A DNA stretch of 7,347 bases from JAOTYV01 sp041557595. GTDB taxonomy: Bacteria > Pseudomonadota > Alphaproteobacteria > UBA8366. The notes under the pieces are model-generated. The model searched no databases, was not told the origin of the DNA, and was given only the letters and a program-made list of their open reading frames with translations. This document shows positions 1-6,013 of this stretch, one piece after another (the first letter of the stretch is position 1; every line of letters starts with the position of its first letter). The position numbers and the translations under genes are program-made. The stretch covers positions 1 to 7,347 of the forward strand of contig JBFFGE010000216.1 in the NCBI GenBank assembly GCA_041557595.1, in the 5' to 3' direction.

Positions 1-12
1 CTTTCGATAGGT

Positions 13-155
13 TGTCCATTCGGCCCTGACCGGGGAGACTGGAGTTACCAAGCTTCAGCACTCTTTGGGAGAGCCGAATGAACATTCACAAGAATGCCCG
101 TTTGACGCCGCTCGGTCGAGAACGAATGGTGCGCATAATGCTAAGCGGGCAAACC
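13..155 (+). mobile_element. 5'-end relic of an IS481-family insertion sequence
   Basis: The first ~26 codons from the ATG at 78 encode a peptide starting MNIHKNARLTPLGRERMVR and continuing to SGQT. This is the characteristic N-terminus of IS481-family transposases as I know them. Homology then stops abruptly: the helix-turn-helix that should follow (an AAARA...VRKW-type sequence) and the whole DDE catalytic core are missing. The leader upstream, including GGGAGAG just before the ATG, also looks like the leader of such elements. The left boundary is set by a TGT at 13-15, because IS481 elements commonly begin with TGT, and is approximate. No right end or target duplication is visible, so this is a one-sided remnant. 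The right boundary is where the protein similarity ends. Confidence 0.6.
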
Positions 156-470
156 CGTGCTGGTACACGGCTCGAAGTGGGGCCAGGTCAATCTTGGCGC
201 GAGGTGTCTCCTGACAAAACAGAGAACGTTCAGGCGGCGGAGCGCGATTTTATCGAGTTTGCAAATGCATTCGGGGAGCGGTGGCGCAACCGGCTAGCCG
301 AATGCACGGGCGCAGATCGGTGCGGCCAGTGTGCTTACTACCGTGGTTTGAGTGGAGGGTATGACTTTTGGGATTTCGGTGTTTGCGCAAATGCGGACAG
401 TAACTTGGACGGCCAATTGGTTAGCGTAAAGAGCGGCTGTGATAGCTTCAGTGTCAAATTTGTTCCGTGA
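78..470 (+). CDS. chimeric small protein: IS481 transposase N-terminus fused to a DUF3027-like four-cysteine domain
   Basis: The 130-residue product has two parts of different origin. Residues 1-26 match the start of IS481-family transposases. From about residue 50 it is unrelated: an acidic/aromatic helix-like stretch (AERDFIEFANAFGERW) leads into a cysteine domain with C82-x2-C85, C103 and C121. The pattern CGQC...FGVCAN...DGQLVS...GCDSFS resembles DUF3027-type proteins, where such cysteines are a plausible metal site; the function is unknown. C85-C103 and C103-C121 are both separated by 17 residues. GGAG at 68-71, six bases before the ATG, is inherited from the IS leader, so the IS may supply the translation start. 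Methionines at codons 17 and 21 (126 and 138) are alternative starts that still lie in the IS-derived part. Base composition is less GC-rich than the neighbours, consistent with transfer. The DUF3027 link is from memory of the motif, so only moderately certain. Confidence 0.65.
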   Translation: MNIHKNARLTPLGRERMVRIMLSGQTRAGTRLEVGPGQSWREVSPDKTENVQAAERDFIEFANAFGERWRNRLAECTGADRCGQCAYYRGLSGGYDFWDFGVCANADSNLDGQLVSVKSGCDSFSVKFVP

Positions 471-645
471 CGCTGATGCAATCGTGCTGCTTCACGACGT
501 TTGAGGGGCCGAGCGCGGTTGATCGAAAATTGCCTCGCCGTCTTCAAACCGGTATTTCGATTCCGTCCGCTAAAATGCTACTATGTTTCCCGGTACGATC
601 GCAGGGCGACCGGGCCGGTGACCACATATCCGCGGGAGAAACGAC

Positions 646-1563
646 ATGTCACGGACGCTGACGCAGGACGAAATCGACCACTATTACGAACACGGTTACC
701 TCGTGCTGCACGACGTGGTGCCGCAGGAAATTCTTCGCGCGTCGGTTGCAGAAACGGAGCGTATGGTCGCCGTCGCCGCGACCCTTACCGAAGCGATCCC
801 GATGCTCGACCTCGACCCGAGCCATACCCCGGAAAAGCCCCGGGTTCGCCGCATCAAATCCCCGCATGAGCATTCGGAATACTTCGGCGGGCTTGCCGCC
901 GACCCGGCAATTCTCGACCTGCTCGACCCGCTGATGCCGTCGGGCATCCGCATCCATAACACCAAGGTCAACATGAAGTCGGCGGGACTGGGCGAGTCGA
1001 TCGAATGGCACCAGGATTGGGCCTTCTATCCGCACACCAATGACGATGTGTTGGCGGTCGGCATCTACCTCGACGACTGCACGGAGGAGAACGGGCCGAT
1101 GATGGTCATTCCCGGTAGCCACAAGGGGCCGACCTACGACCATCACGAAGGCCCGTATTTCTGCGGCGCGATGGATGTCGAAAAGTGCGACGTCGATCTT
1201 ACCGCGGCGGTACCACTGACCGGGCCCGCGGGCACGTTGACGATCCATCACGCCCGGCTGATTCACGGTTCCGCCCAAAACCGGTCGTCGCGCTCGCGGC
1301 GCTTTCTGTTGTACGCCTATGCGGCGGTCGACGCCTGGCCGCTGCACGACCTCAAGGGCGGGATCGAGGCTTTCGACAGCCGGATCGTACGCGGCGAGCC
1401 GACGCTGAGTCCCCGCGTGAAGGAGGCGCCGGTTCGCATTCCGCTGCCGACACGTCCGGGCCTGATCAAGGGGTCGATCTACGACAATCAGAGCATTCTC
1501 GGGAACAAGTATTTCACGGCCGTCGAGCAGGAGCAGCCGACGCGCCAGCCGGAGCTGGCTTGA
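646..1563 (+). CDS. phytanoyl-CoA dioxygenase (PhyH) family protein
   Basis: This 305-residue protein is a non-haem Fe(II)/2-oxoglutarate dioxygenase of the PhyH family, which hydroxylates small molecules while converting 2-oxoglutarate to succinate and CO2. The N-terminus (LTQDEIDHYYEHGYLVLHDV) is the typical PhyH opening. The iron-binding facial triad is visible as H122-x-D124 in WHQDWAFYPH and the distal H207 in LIHGSAQNRS. R218, eleven residues after H207, is at the spacing expected for the 2-oxoglutarate carboxylate. The segment LDDCTEENGPMMVIPGSHKG (about 142-161) is the family's usual strand and turn after the HxD motif. Length is normal. No signal peptide is seen, so it is cytoplasmic. 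GGGAG at 634-638, seven bases before the ATG, sets the start. The 175-bp gap upstream is locally AT-rich around a TAAAAT at 571-576 but has no clear paired -35. The substrate cannot be told; family members act on acyl-CoAs, ectoine, natural products and others. A second 2-oxoglutarate dioxygenase follows on the same strand. Confidence 0.93.
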   Translation: MSRTLTQDEIDHYYEHGYLVLHDVVPQEILRASVAETERMVAVAATLTEAIPMLDLDPSHTPEKPRVRRIKSPHEHSEYFGGLAADPAILDLLDPLMPSGIRIHNTKVNMKSAGLGESIEWHQDWAFYPHTNDDVLAVGIYLDDCTEENGPMMVIPGSHKGPTYDHHEGPYFCGAMDVEKCDVDLTAAVPLTGPAGTLTIHHARLIHGSAQNRSSRSRRFLLYAYAAVDAWPLHDLKGGIEAFDSRIVRGEPTLSPRVKEAPVRIPLPTRPGLIKGSIYDNQSILGNKYFTAVEQEQPTRQPELA

Positions 1564-1710
1564 ACCGCAGGCATGACCAAGGTCCAGGTGCAGCGCAGGC
1601 TGCGGCTGGCCCCCGTTCCTCGCCCGGGGTCGGTCGGAGCAGGCCTCGATGAGCAGCGCCGGACCGGCCGCGGTGATGCGATTGTATATCGGTCTTGCTT
1701 CGATGCATGA

Positions 1711-1716
1711 AGGGAG
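1711..1716 (+). promoter_or_regulatory. ribosome-binding site favouring a TTG start for the TauD-type gene
   Basis: AGGGAG lies eight bases before the in-frame TTG at 1725. The same GGGAGAA core precedes the PhyH gene at a seven-base spacing. The upstream in-frame starts, ATG 1707 and TTG 1695, have no purine-rich site before them, and this site would fall inside the coding region if either were used. Confidence 0.5.
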
Positions 1717-1724
1717 AACAGGGC

Positions 1725-2615
1725 TTGCTGTCCATCGGTAGTTTGCCGGGACCGTTCGGGGCGGAGATCACCGGGCTCGATCTGCGGCAGCCGGTCGAGC
1801 CGGAGGTGTTTGCAAGCATCGAAGCGGCGCTGCACGAACACGCGGTGATCTGCATTCGGGATCAGCAGGCGATGACGCCGGCGCATCACGTGGCCTTCAG
1901 CGCTCATTTCGGCGAATTGGAAGTGCATGTGCAATCGAGCTTTAACCTCGAGGGGCATCCGGAAATTTATTGTATTTCCAACTGCCTCACCGAGGAGGGC
2001 AAGGCGAAGGGGTTGGCCGAGGCGGGCCGGGTCTGGCACACCGACCTGTCCTACATGCGGGCGCCGAGCCGGTGTTCGCTGCTGCATGCGGTCGAGGTGC
2101 CGCATGACGATGACGGCAATCCGCTGGGGGCGACGATGTTCGCCAACACGTCGATGGCCTATGCGGCGCTGCCCGACGCTACCAAGAAGCGACTGTCGCG
2201 GCTGACCGCGGTGCACAGCTATAGCGCCATCTACGACAAGATCGTGGCCAAGAGCAAACCGGGCCGCCAGGGGCTGAAACCGCTGAACGATGAACAGAAA
2301 CGCAAAGTGCCCCCGGCGACGCACCCGGTGGTGATCGCCCATCCGCATACCGGCACGCCGATCGTGTTCGTCAATCACGGGACGACGGAGCGGATCGTCG
2401 AGCTCCCCGAGGACGAGAGCCAGGCGCTGGTCGATGAGCTGTGCGGCCATATCGTCAAACCGGCATTCGTCTATACCCATCGTTGGCGGGTCGGCGACCT
2501 GTTGATCTGGGACAATATTCAAACGCAGCACCTCGCGGTCGACGATTATTGGCTGCCGCAGCGCCGGCACATGCAGCGCACCACCGTCATGGGGCCGCCG
2601 CCGCAGGCGGCGTGA
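1725..2615 (+). CDS. TauD/TfdA family Fe(II)/2-oxoglutarate dioxygenase
   Basis: This enzyme belongs to the TauD/TfdA superfamily, cytoplasmic Fe(II)/2-oxoglutarate oxygenases whose known members hydroxylate taurine, alkyl sulfates, chlorophenoxyacetates and other small acids. Numbering from the TTG start (296 residues), the N-terminus LSIGSLPGPFGAEITGLDL aligns with E. coli TauD LSITPLGPYIGAQISGADL. The metal ligands are H105 and D107 (WHTDLSY) and the distal H269 (IWDNIQTQHL). T137 (GATMF) and the arginines in PQRRHMQRTTV (R280/R281 and R285) are the expected 2-oxoglutarate contacts. VNHGTTERIVEL and HIVKPAFVYTHRWRVGDLL are also family hallmarks. Length is normal. ATG 1707 would add six residues and is the main alternative start; the choice rests on the ribosome-binding site at 1711-1716. 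It lies about 160 bp after the PhyH gene with no terminator between, so co-transcription is possible. The actual substrate is unknown; taurine should not be assumed. Confidence 0.92.
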   Translation: MLSIGSLPGPFGAEITGLDLRQPVEPEVFASIEAALHEHAVICIRDQQAMTPAHHVAFSAHFGELEVHVQSSFNLEGHPEIYCISNCLTEEGKAKGLAEAGRVWHTDLSYMRAPSRCSLLHAVEVPHDDDGNPLGATMFANTSMAYAALPDATKKRLSRLTAVHSYSAIYDKIVAKSKPGRQGLKPLNDEQKRKVPPATHPVVIAHPHTGTPIVFVNHGTTERIVELPEDESQALVDELCGHIVKPAFVYTHRWRVGDLLIWDNIQTQHLAVDDYWLPQRRHMQRTTVMGPPPQAA

Positions 2616-2658
2616 AAAAGGGGCCTAATTTCATCGAAAAGTGACGGAAATTGGGCAT

Positions 2659-2667
2659 TGTTATGAT
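2659..2667 (+). promoter_or_regulatory. candidate extended -10 promoter element
   Basis: TGTTATGAT is a TG-N-TATGAT extended -10 motif with a 5/6 match to TATAAT. It lies in an AT-richer gap after the TauD-type gene and upstream of the small membrane ORF at 2826. No good -35 hexamer is present at 16-18 bp, which extended -10 promoters can tolerate. If real, it would give a leader of about 150 nt that contains several potential hairpins. Confidence 0.3.
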
Positions 2668-2779
2668 ATTCGCCATATTCAGGAGAGAGCCTGTTGACAG
2701 GGTTACTTCTTAGGGTGTACCCGCATAGGGAAGCGATCGGAGAGGGTGCAAGAAACTCCGGGAGCGGTGTAATGCAAGG

Positions 2780-2811
2780 CGTTTGAGATGGGAGGCCGTT
2801 AAACTCAAACG
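2780..2811 (+). promoter_or_regulatory. leader hairpin abutting the ribosome-binding site of the small ORF
   Basis: CGTTTGAG (2780-2787) and CTCAAACG (2804-2811) form a perfect 8-bp stem with a 16-nt loop. The last stem base is the first base of GAGGA (2811-2815), the putative ribosome-binding site of the ORF at 2826. A second short stem, CGGAG (2738-2742) with CTCCG (2756-2760), lies upstream. The position suggests an effect on translation, but this is inference; no known riboswitch class was recognised. Confidence 0.35.
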
Positions 2812-2825
2812 AGGATAGCCATTCG

Positions 2826-3026
2826 ATGGTGTATTGGGACACAGGGTTAAACGACTACATAAATTTCATCGTGCTGTTCGCCGGAGTTTTGTGCATGACG
2901 ATTGTTTTCGTCTGGATGGAGCATCGCCGGTTCGAACGCCGTCGGCACTGGGAATTCGCAGTGCGCAATCGCAGCCCGCTCTATCGCGATGGCGCGAAAG
3001 TCATCGCTTTCCGGCTCCGCAGTTAG
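2826..3026 (+). CDS. possible small single-span membrane protein
   Basis: The predicted 66-residue protein is not one I recognise. Residues 11-31 (YINFIVLFAGVLCMTIVFVW and following) form one strong hydrophobic helix. The short N-terminus carries D5 and D10, and the helix is followed by a basic run (MEHRRFERRRHW). By the positive-inside rule the N-terminus would be outside and the C-terminal ~35 residues cytoplasmic. GAGGA at 2811-2815 is ten bases before the ATG. Support for a real gene is the clear membrane segment, the ribosome-binding site, the candidate promoter upstream and the hairpin directly after the stop. Against it are its small size and the lack of a recognised family. It lies in the gap between the TauD-type gene and the convergent FAD dehydrogenase gene. 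Confidence 0.5.
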   Translation: MVYWDTGLNDYINFIVLFAGVLCMTIVFVWMEHRRFERRRHWEFAVRNRSPLYRDGAKVIAFRLRS

Positions 3027-3059
3027 GACCAATCTTGGGCGCCGCCGGCGTCCTTGGTC
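3027..3059 (+). terminator. long hairpin directly after the small membrane ORF, without U-tract
   Basis: GACCAA (3027-3032) pairs with TTGGTC (3054-3059). Inside it, GGGCGCC (3037-3043) pairs with GGCGTCC (3047-3053) with one G-U pair, leaving a GCC loop and a four-base bulge on the left arm. The hairpin starts on the base after the stop codon of the 66-residue ORF and lies between convergent genes. No T-run follows on either strand, so it is not a standard intrinsic terminator; it could stabilise a 3' end. Confidence 0.35.
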
Positions 3060-3149
3060 GCGCGCCCTATCGAACAGGTGGGCTGCGCGTATGATTTCGG
3101 TGACGTGGGCTGACACCGTCCCGACGACCGGATTGCGACTTGGGCGCTT

Positions 3150-4703
3150 TTACGCCGCGTCCCACGGGGTAAGCGCCGCCGCCTCGCGGCCCGCGATACG
3201 CCCGCCGACGAAACATTCGGTCAGATTGGCGCCCCCGGCATAGAGCCAACCCCATATCCCTCCACATTCGCCCGCTTCGAACAGGCGGGAAATCGCTTCG
3301 CCGAATGGATTGAGCACGCGGTAGGTGCCGTCATGCACCGGGCCGCCTTGGGTATTGGAGACCACCGGCCAAATTTCGCCCGTGTAGTAGGGCGGCGATT
3401 TAATCGGCACCATGGTTTTGGGGCTGCGTCCGTGGTCCGCATCCGTGTTTGCCGCGCACGCGGCATTCCAGCGCTCGATCGTTCCCGCGAGCGTCGCCGG
3501 GTCGCAGTCAAGAAGCCCGGCCAGTTCATCGAGGGAATCCGCCTTCTTCAGGATGCCGTTCTGGACTTCCTTCAAGTTGTCCTTGCTCCAGAAATAAGGC
3601 TCGATGTCGCTGTCGTTGAAGATCGTGGTGCCGAGCGGATAGAGCTTCCGCCCTTCCTCGTCGACGATCATGTGGCAGGGCACGTACGGGAAATCCATGG
3701 CAGCAGTGTCATAATGATCGAGCGGCCGGTGCCCTGTATCCTGGGCATAGGGCGCATACTCGTTCATGAAGCGCCGGCCCTGTTTATCGACAAGGATCCA
3801 AGCCATCGGCGCATCCGGCTCGCGCACTGTCGGCGTCCAGTCGGGGAGGCGCTTGACCCGGATCCCGAAAGGATAGTCCGGGTCCGGATGCCGGAAACCG
3901 TATGAGCCGTGATAGTGCCACATATGCCAGAGGTCCGCGCCGACATCGAGCGCCATGCGGATGCCGTCGCCGGTATTGCCGCGAAAGGCCGCCGAAATTA
4001 CCGGATTGACCTGCCAGTACTGGCGCTGCATTTCGTAATTGGCTTCGAACCCGCCGCAGGCCAGGATCACGCCACGGCGCGCCTTGATCGCCTTGCGCCC
4101 ATCCGGTCCATCGACCCAGATGCCGCGGATTTCGCCGTCGCCGCCGGCGATCAGCCGGAGTGCCGGCGTTTCGAGCCGAACTTCGATCTTTCGCTTGGCG
4201 ATGTTGTCATCCAGCACTTTGAACAACTTGGTGCCGTTGCGATGCGATCGGGCGCTCGGATAGGTCGTATCGCTGTCGAAACCGGGAATGTCGCCGATTT
4301 CCAGGAAATACAGCTCGTCATGTCCGGGAAAAGGGTAGTTGCCTTGGCGGTCGATGGTGACCGTCTTGCCGCCGTTAACTTCGGCGAGGGTGTGCACGTA
4401 GTCGTCCAACCCCATCATTTCGTCGACGAAGGCTTCATGCACCGCGCGCGGCGTCGTACCGTCATTGGTCCCCTCGAAATAGGACAGTGCCGCTTCCCGG
4501 TTTTTGGCCAGCCGGATGCCGCCGCCGGCACAGATCGAAATGCCGCCGGGCGTCTTCATCTTTTCCACCAGCAGGACCTTGGCGCCCGCATCGTGTGCGT
4601 CGATTGCCGCGACCCCGCCGGCGTAGCCGAAACCGACCACGACGACGTCGAAGACCTCGTCGAAGTCGCTCACATATTTCGGGGGAAGGGATTCGTTTGG
4701 CAT
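3150..4703 (-). CDS. FAD-dependent oxidoreductase, fumarate reductase/ketosteroid dehydrogenase-like (FAD_binding_2)
   Basis: The 517-residue protein is a flavoprotein of the FAD_binding_2 fold, shared by fumarate reductase/succinate dehydrogenase flavoprotein subunits, urocanate reductases and 3-ketosteroid delta-1-dehydrogenases. The N-terminal Rossmann motif is G24-F-G26-Y-A-G29 after the strand FDVVVVG, ending in the ribose-binding LLVEK (44-48). GGISICAGGGIRLA (53-66), GVILACGGFEAN (211-222), NTGDGIRMAL (243-252) and FEAGECGG (475-482) are further family motifs. The C-terminal segment reads GWLYAGGANL (485-494), with Y488 roughly where fumarate reductases have an arginine in RLGGN. By eye this argues against fumarate/succinate chemistry and is nearer the tyrosine-containing segment of ketosteroid dehydrogenases. 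No signal peptide or haem motif is present, so it is a cytoplasmic single-domain enzyme. The ribosome-binding site is weak. A candidate promoter lies at 4750-4779. It converges with the dioxygenase genes. The substrate is unknown. Confidence 0.92.
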   Translation of the reverse strand: MPNESLPPKYVSDFDEVFDVVVVGFGYAGGVAAIDAHDAGAKVLLVEKMKTPGGISICAGGGIRLAKNREAALSYFEGTNDGTTPRAVHEAFVDEMMGLDDYVHTLAEVNGGKTVTIDRQGNYPFPGHDELYFLEIGDIPGFDSDTTYPSARSHRNGTKLFKVLDDNIAKRKIEVRLETPALRLIAGGDGEIRGIWVDGPDGRKAIKARRGVILACGGFEANYEMQRQYWQVNPVISAAFRGNTGDGIRMALDVGADLWHMWHYHGSYGFRHPDPDYPFGIRVKRLPDWTPTVREPDAPMAWILVDKQGRRFMNEYAPYAQDTGHRPLDHYDTAAMDFPYVPCHMIVDEEGRKLYPLGTTIFNDSDIEPYFWSKDNLKEVQNGILKKADSLDELAGLLDCDPATLAGTIERWNAACAANTDADHGRSPKTMVPIKSPPYYTGEIWPVVSNTQGGPVHDGTYRVLNPFGEAISRLFEAGECGGIWGWLYAGGANLTECFVGGRIAGREAAALTPWDAA

Positions 4704-4749
4704 ATGCTCGGGCCATTGTTATTTCGGGAGAAAGGCGGCGCTCGACGCC

Positions 4750-4779
4750 ATTGCATCGCGTGTCCGCCGGTGCTGTCAA
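4750..4779 (-). promoter_or_regulatory. candidate sigma-70 promoter of the FAD dehydrogenase gene
   Basis: On the minus strand a perfect TTGACA (4779-4774) is followed after 18 bp by TGCAAT (4755-4750), which matches TATAAT at four of six positions. Transcription would start about 40 nt before the ATG at 4703. It lies downstream of the terminator at 4817-4850, so the FAD gene would be its own unit. Confidence 0.5.
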
Positions 4780-4816
4780 GCAACGCGCCTGGAATCGGCG
4801 CATCGGGCGCGGGCAA

Positions 4817-4850
4817 AATCAAAGGGCGATACGGAAAACCGCATCGCCCT
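4817..4850 (-). terminator. intrinsic terminator of the MBL-fold gene
   Basis: AGGGCGAT (4823-4830) and ATCGCCCT (4843-4850) form a perfect 8-bp stem. It extends past one A-C mismatch by CGG/CCG around an AAAA loop. Read on the minus strand the stem is followed by TTGATTTTG, a T-rich tail; no T-run follows on the plus strand. It sits 30 bp past the stop codon of the MBL-fold gene. Confidence 0.65.
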
Positions 4851-4879
4851 CGATCTGGGTAGGCAGGGTTGCGCGGCGT

Positions 4880-5872
4880 TCAGCAGCCGGAGACGCATTT
4901 CCCTTTTCCGTTGAACGACATGGTTTTGCCGCTGAGCGGGACGTGAACCGGCACCTTGCTGGCCGTGATGAATTTTTCGGTGCGTGTGCCCGGCAGGACT
5001 TTGCCGCCCCGGGTCGCTTCCTCATTGGCATGCGATGCGATGACCGAGGCAGGTTTGATCAAATCGTTGACCACATAAGCCGCTTCGGTCGGACCGGTGG
5101 TGAAAGTGTCGCCGATATTCATGACGACGAGCTTGGCCCCTTAATGTCCGCGCACAACCGTATCCTGTTCGGCCGTAATCCCGGTATCTCCCGACAGGTA
5201 GACGACCAGCCCGTTGGTGAAGCGCAGCACATAGCCGGTCGGCGGCCCAACATAGCCAGTTATGCCCGCCGCTTTCATCGAATCACCGAGTGTCCCGCCG
5301 ATAAAATCGGCGGCGAGACCGTTGCTGTGTACGGCCGGGACGGTGGTGATCGCGACGCCACCGACCGTTCGGTTTGCACCGAAGCGAACGAGCATCGAGT
5401 TTTTCGGATTGCCACCGCCGGCCTTGAGCTTACCGGCAAAAACCTTGAGCTTACCGGCAAAAAAACGCGGCATTTCGCTGCCGGTGACGATTTTGGAGCC
5501 TTTCGCCAGGGCGATGTTGACGGTGCTGGAGTTCGGCGTTGCCTTGACGGATCGATCGGGCTTGCCGCACGTACCGGCATTGACCGCCTTCGTATGCTGG
5601 TTGCCGACGTGGTCGCCGTGCATATGACTGACCAGGATCACGTCGACTTTTCCAAGGCGCGGATCTTTCGGACCGGCGACCGTGCGACCGGCGTCGTACA
5701 GTATCCGCGTGCCGTTCGGATCCTCGAAGATCAACGCCCGGTCGAGGCGGCAAAACTCGCCGTCATGGCTGCCGAGCGGCGTGATCTTTACGTTTGCGGC
5801 CGAAACGGGCCCCGCGATTGACGCCGCAAGTCCGATGGCAGATGCGGCGAGCAAAATTGTTGGAAATTTCAT
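4880..5872 (-). pseudogene. exported MBL-fold metallo-hydrolase interrupted by one in-frame TAA
   Basis: Read as one frame this encodes 330 codons of a periplasmic metallo-beta-lactamase-fold hydrolase. A signal peptide covers residues 1-25 (MKFPTILLAASAIGLAAS..., cleavage after VSA). Metal ligands are the H83-x-H85-x-D87-H88 motif (SHMHGDHVGN), H182 (PAVHSNG), D229 (LSGDTG) and H281 (ASHANEEAT). Codon 244 is TAA (plus positions 5141-5143). The same frame continues beyond it as GAKLVVMNIGDTFTTG through to the C-terminus with no frameshift. Termination there would remove 86 residues including H281, so the product should be inactive. An ATG at 5122 could restart translation, but the AAGGGG upstream is 14 bases away, and the fragment would lack the signal peptide and most ligands. 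An in-frame 21-bp duplication (residues around 137-150) is a second irregularity. AGGGA at 5879-5883 sets the start. The substrate is unknown. Readthrough or a sequencing error would make it an intact gene. Confidence 0.88.
5422..5463 (-). repeat. perfect 21-bp in-frame tandem duplication inside the MBL-fold gene
   Basis: Positions 5422-5442 and 5443-5463 are identical 21-base units, each beginning CCTTGAGCTTACCGG on the plus strand and ending in a run of A. In the protein this gives FAGKLK-V-FAGKLK, a seven-residue insertion without frameshift. The identity of the copies at every base, including third codon positions, indicates a recent slippage event. Confidence 0.95.
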
Positions 5873-5878
5873 GTGCCG

Positions 5879-5883
5879 TCCCT
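5879..5883 (-). promoter_or_regulatory. ribosome-binding site setting the MBL-fold start
   Basis: On the minus strand AGGGA lies six bases before the ATG at 5872. That ATG begins directly with a lysine and a hydrophobic signal peptide. The same frame is open up to an in-frame start at 5953, but the extra 27 residues are unlike a signal peptide and have no ribosome-binding site. Confidence 0.75.
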
Positions 5884-5895
5884 GTGCATTGTTTT

Positions 5896-5906
5896 TGATT
5901 AAATCA
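5896..5906. promoter_or_regulatory. small AT-rich palindrome upstream of the MBL-fold gene
   Basis: TGATT-A-AATCA is a perfect inverted repeat around one central base, about 24-34 bp before the MBL-fold ATG. On the minus strand it overlaps TTTAAT (5903-5898), a possible -10 element, though no matching -35 is seen. It could be a regulator site; its half-site spacing is one base short of an FNR box. Confidence 0.25.
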
Positions 5907-5961
5907 TTCCGATTGTCGAAATGAGTCCAGCGCGAACCGTGCCCCCACCGCAAGGCGAGAG

Positions 5962-6013
5962 CACCCCGTCGCAGCCACGAAGGGAGCTTGGGAGAGGGTC
6001 CTACGACGGGGTG
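5962..6013. repeat. 10-bp perfect inverted repeat with G-rich 32-nt centre
   Basis: CACCCCGTCG (5962-5971) is perfectly repeated in inverse at 6004-6013 (CGACGGGGTG). The centre and right flank are rich in G-runs (5982-5984, 5990-5992, 5996-5998, 6008-6011, 6016-6021). It fills the gap between the cytochrome terminator and the MBL-fold promoter region and codes for nothing recognisable. It may be a dispersed intergenic palindromic element; whether it recurs in the genome cannot be seen here. Confidence 0.5.

Noticed and set aside
609..619. ACCGG-G-CCGGT palindrome before the PhyH gene as operator
   Set aside because: Five-base GC-rich arms are expected by chance in this composition and no known regulator site was recognised.
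1488..2570. A 360-codon minus-strand open frame opposite the TauD-type gene
   Set aside because: The plus strand carries all catalytic motifs of the TauD family; the antisense product has no recognisable family.
2594..2611. GCCGCC...GGCGGC hairpin at the end of the TauD-type gene as terminator
   Set aside because: It lies inside the last codons, has only six pairs in a simple GCC-repeat context, and is followed by A-runs rather than T-runs.
2694..2699. Perfect TTGACA as -35 of a promoter for the small ORF
   Set aside because: No acceptable -10 lies at 16-18 bp (GTACCC or similar); the extended -10 at 2659-2667 is the better candidate.
2680..2825. Known riboswitch (glycine, TPP, c-di-GMP) in the leader of the small ORF
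   Set aside because: Short purine-rich pieces looked suggestive, but the conserved cores of these classes could not be matched.
3909..4862. Long open frame on the plus strand across the FAD dehydrogenase gene
   Set aside because: It is antisense to a gene with clear FAD motifs, has no recognisable domain, and reflects the GC-rich codon bias of the minus-strand gene.
5141..5143. Programmed stop-codon recoding (selenocysteine or pyrrolysine)
   Set aside because: The codon is TAA, not TGA or TAG, and the position is not a metal or catalytic residue of the MBL fold.
4487..5821. A 444-codon plus-strand open frame spanning the FAD gene start, terminator and MBL-fold gene
   Set aside because: It crosses a terminator and two genes on the other strand, and its product is an arginine-rich low-information sequence. 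It is a shadow frame.
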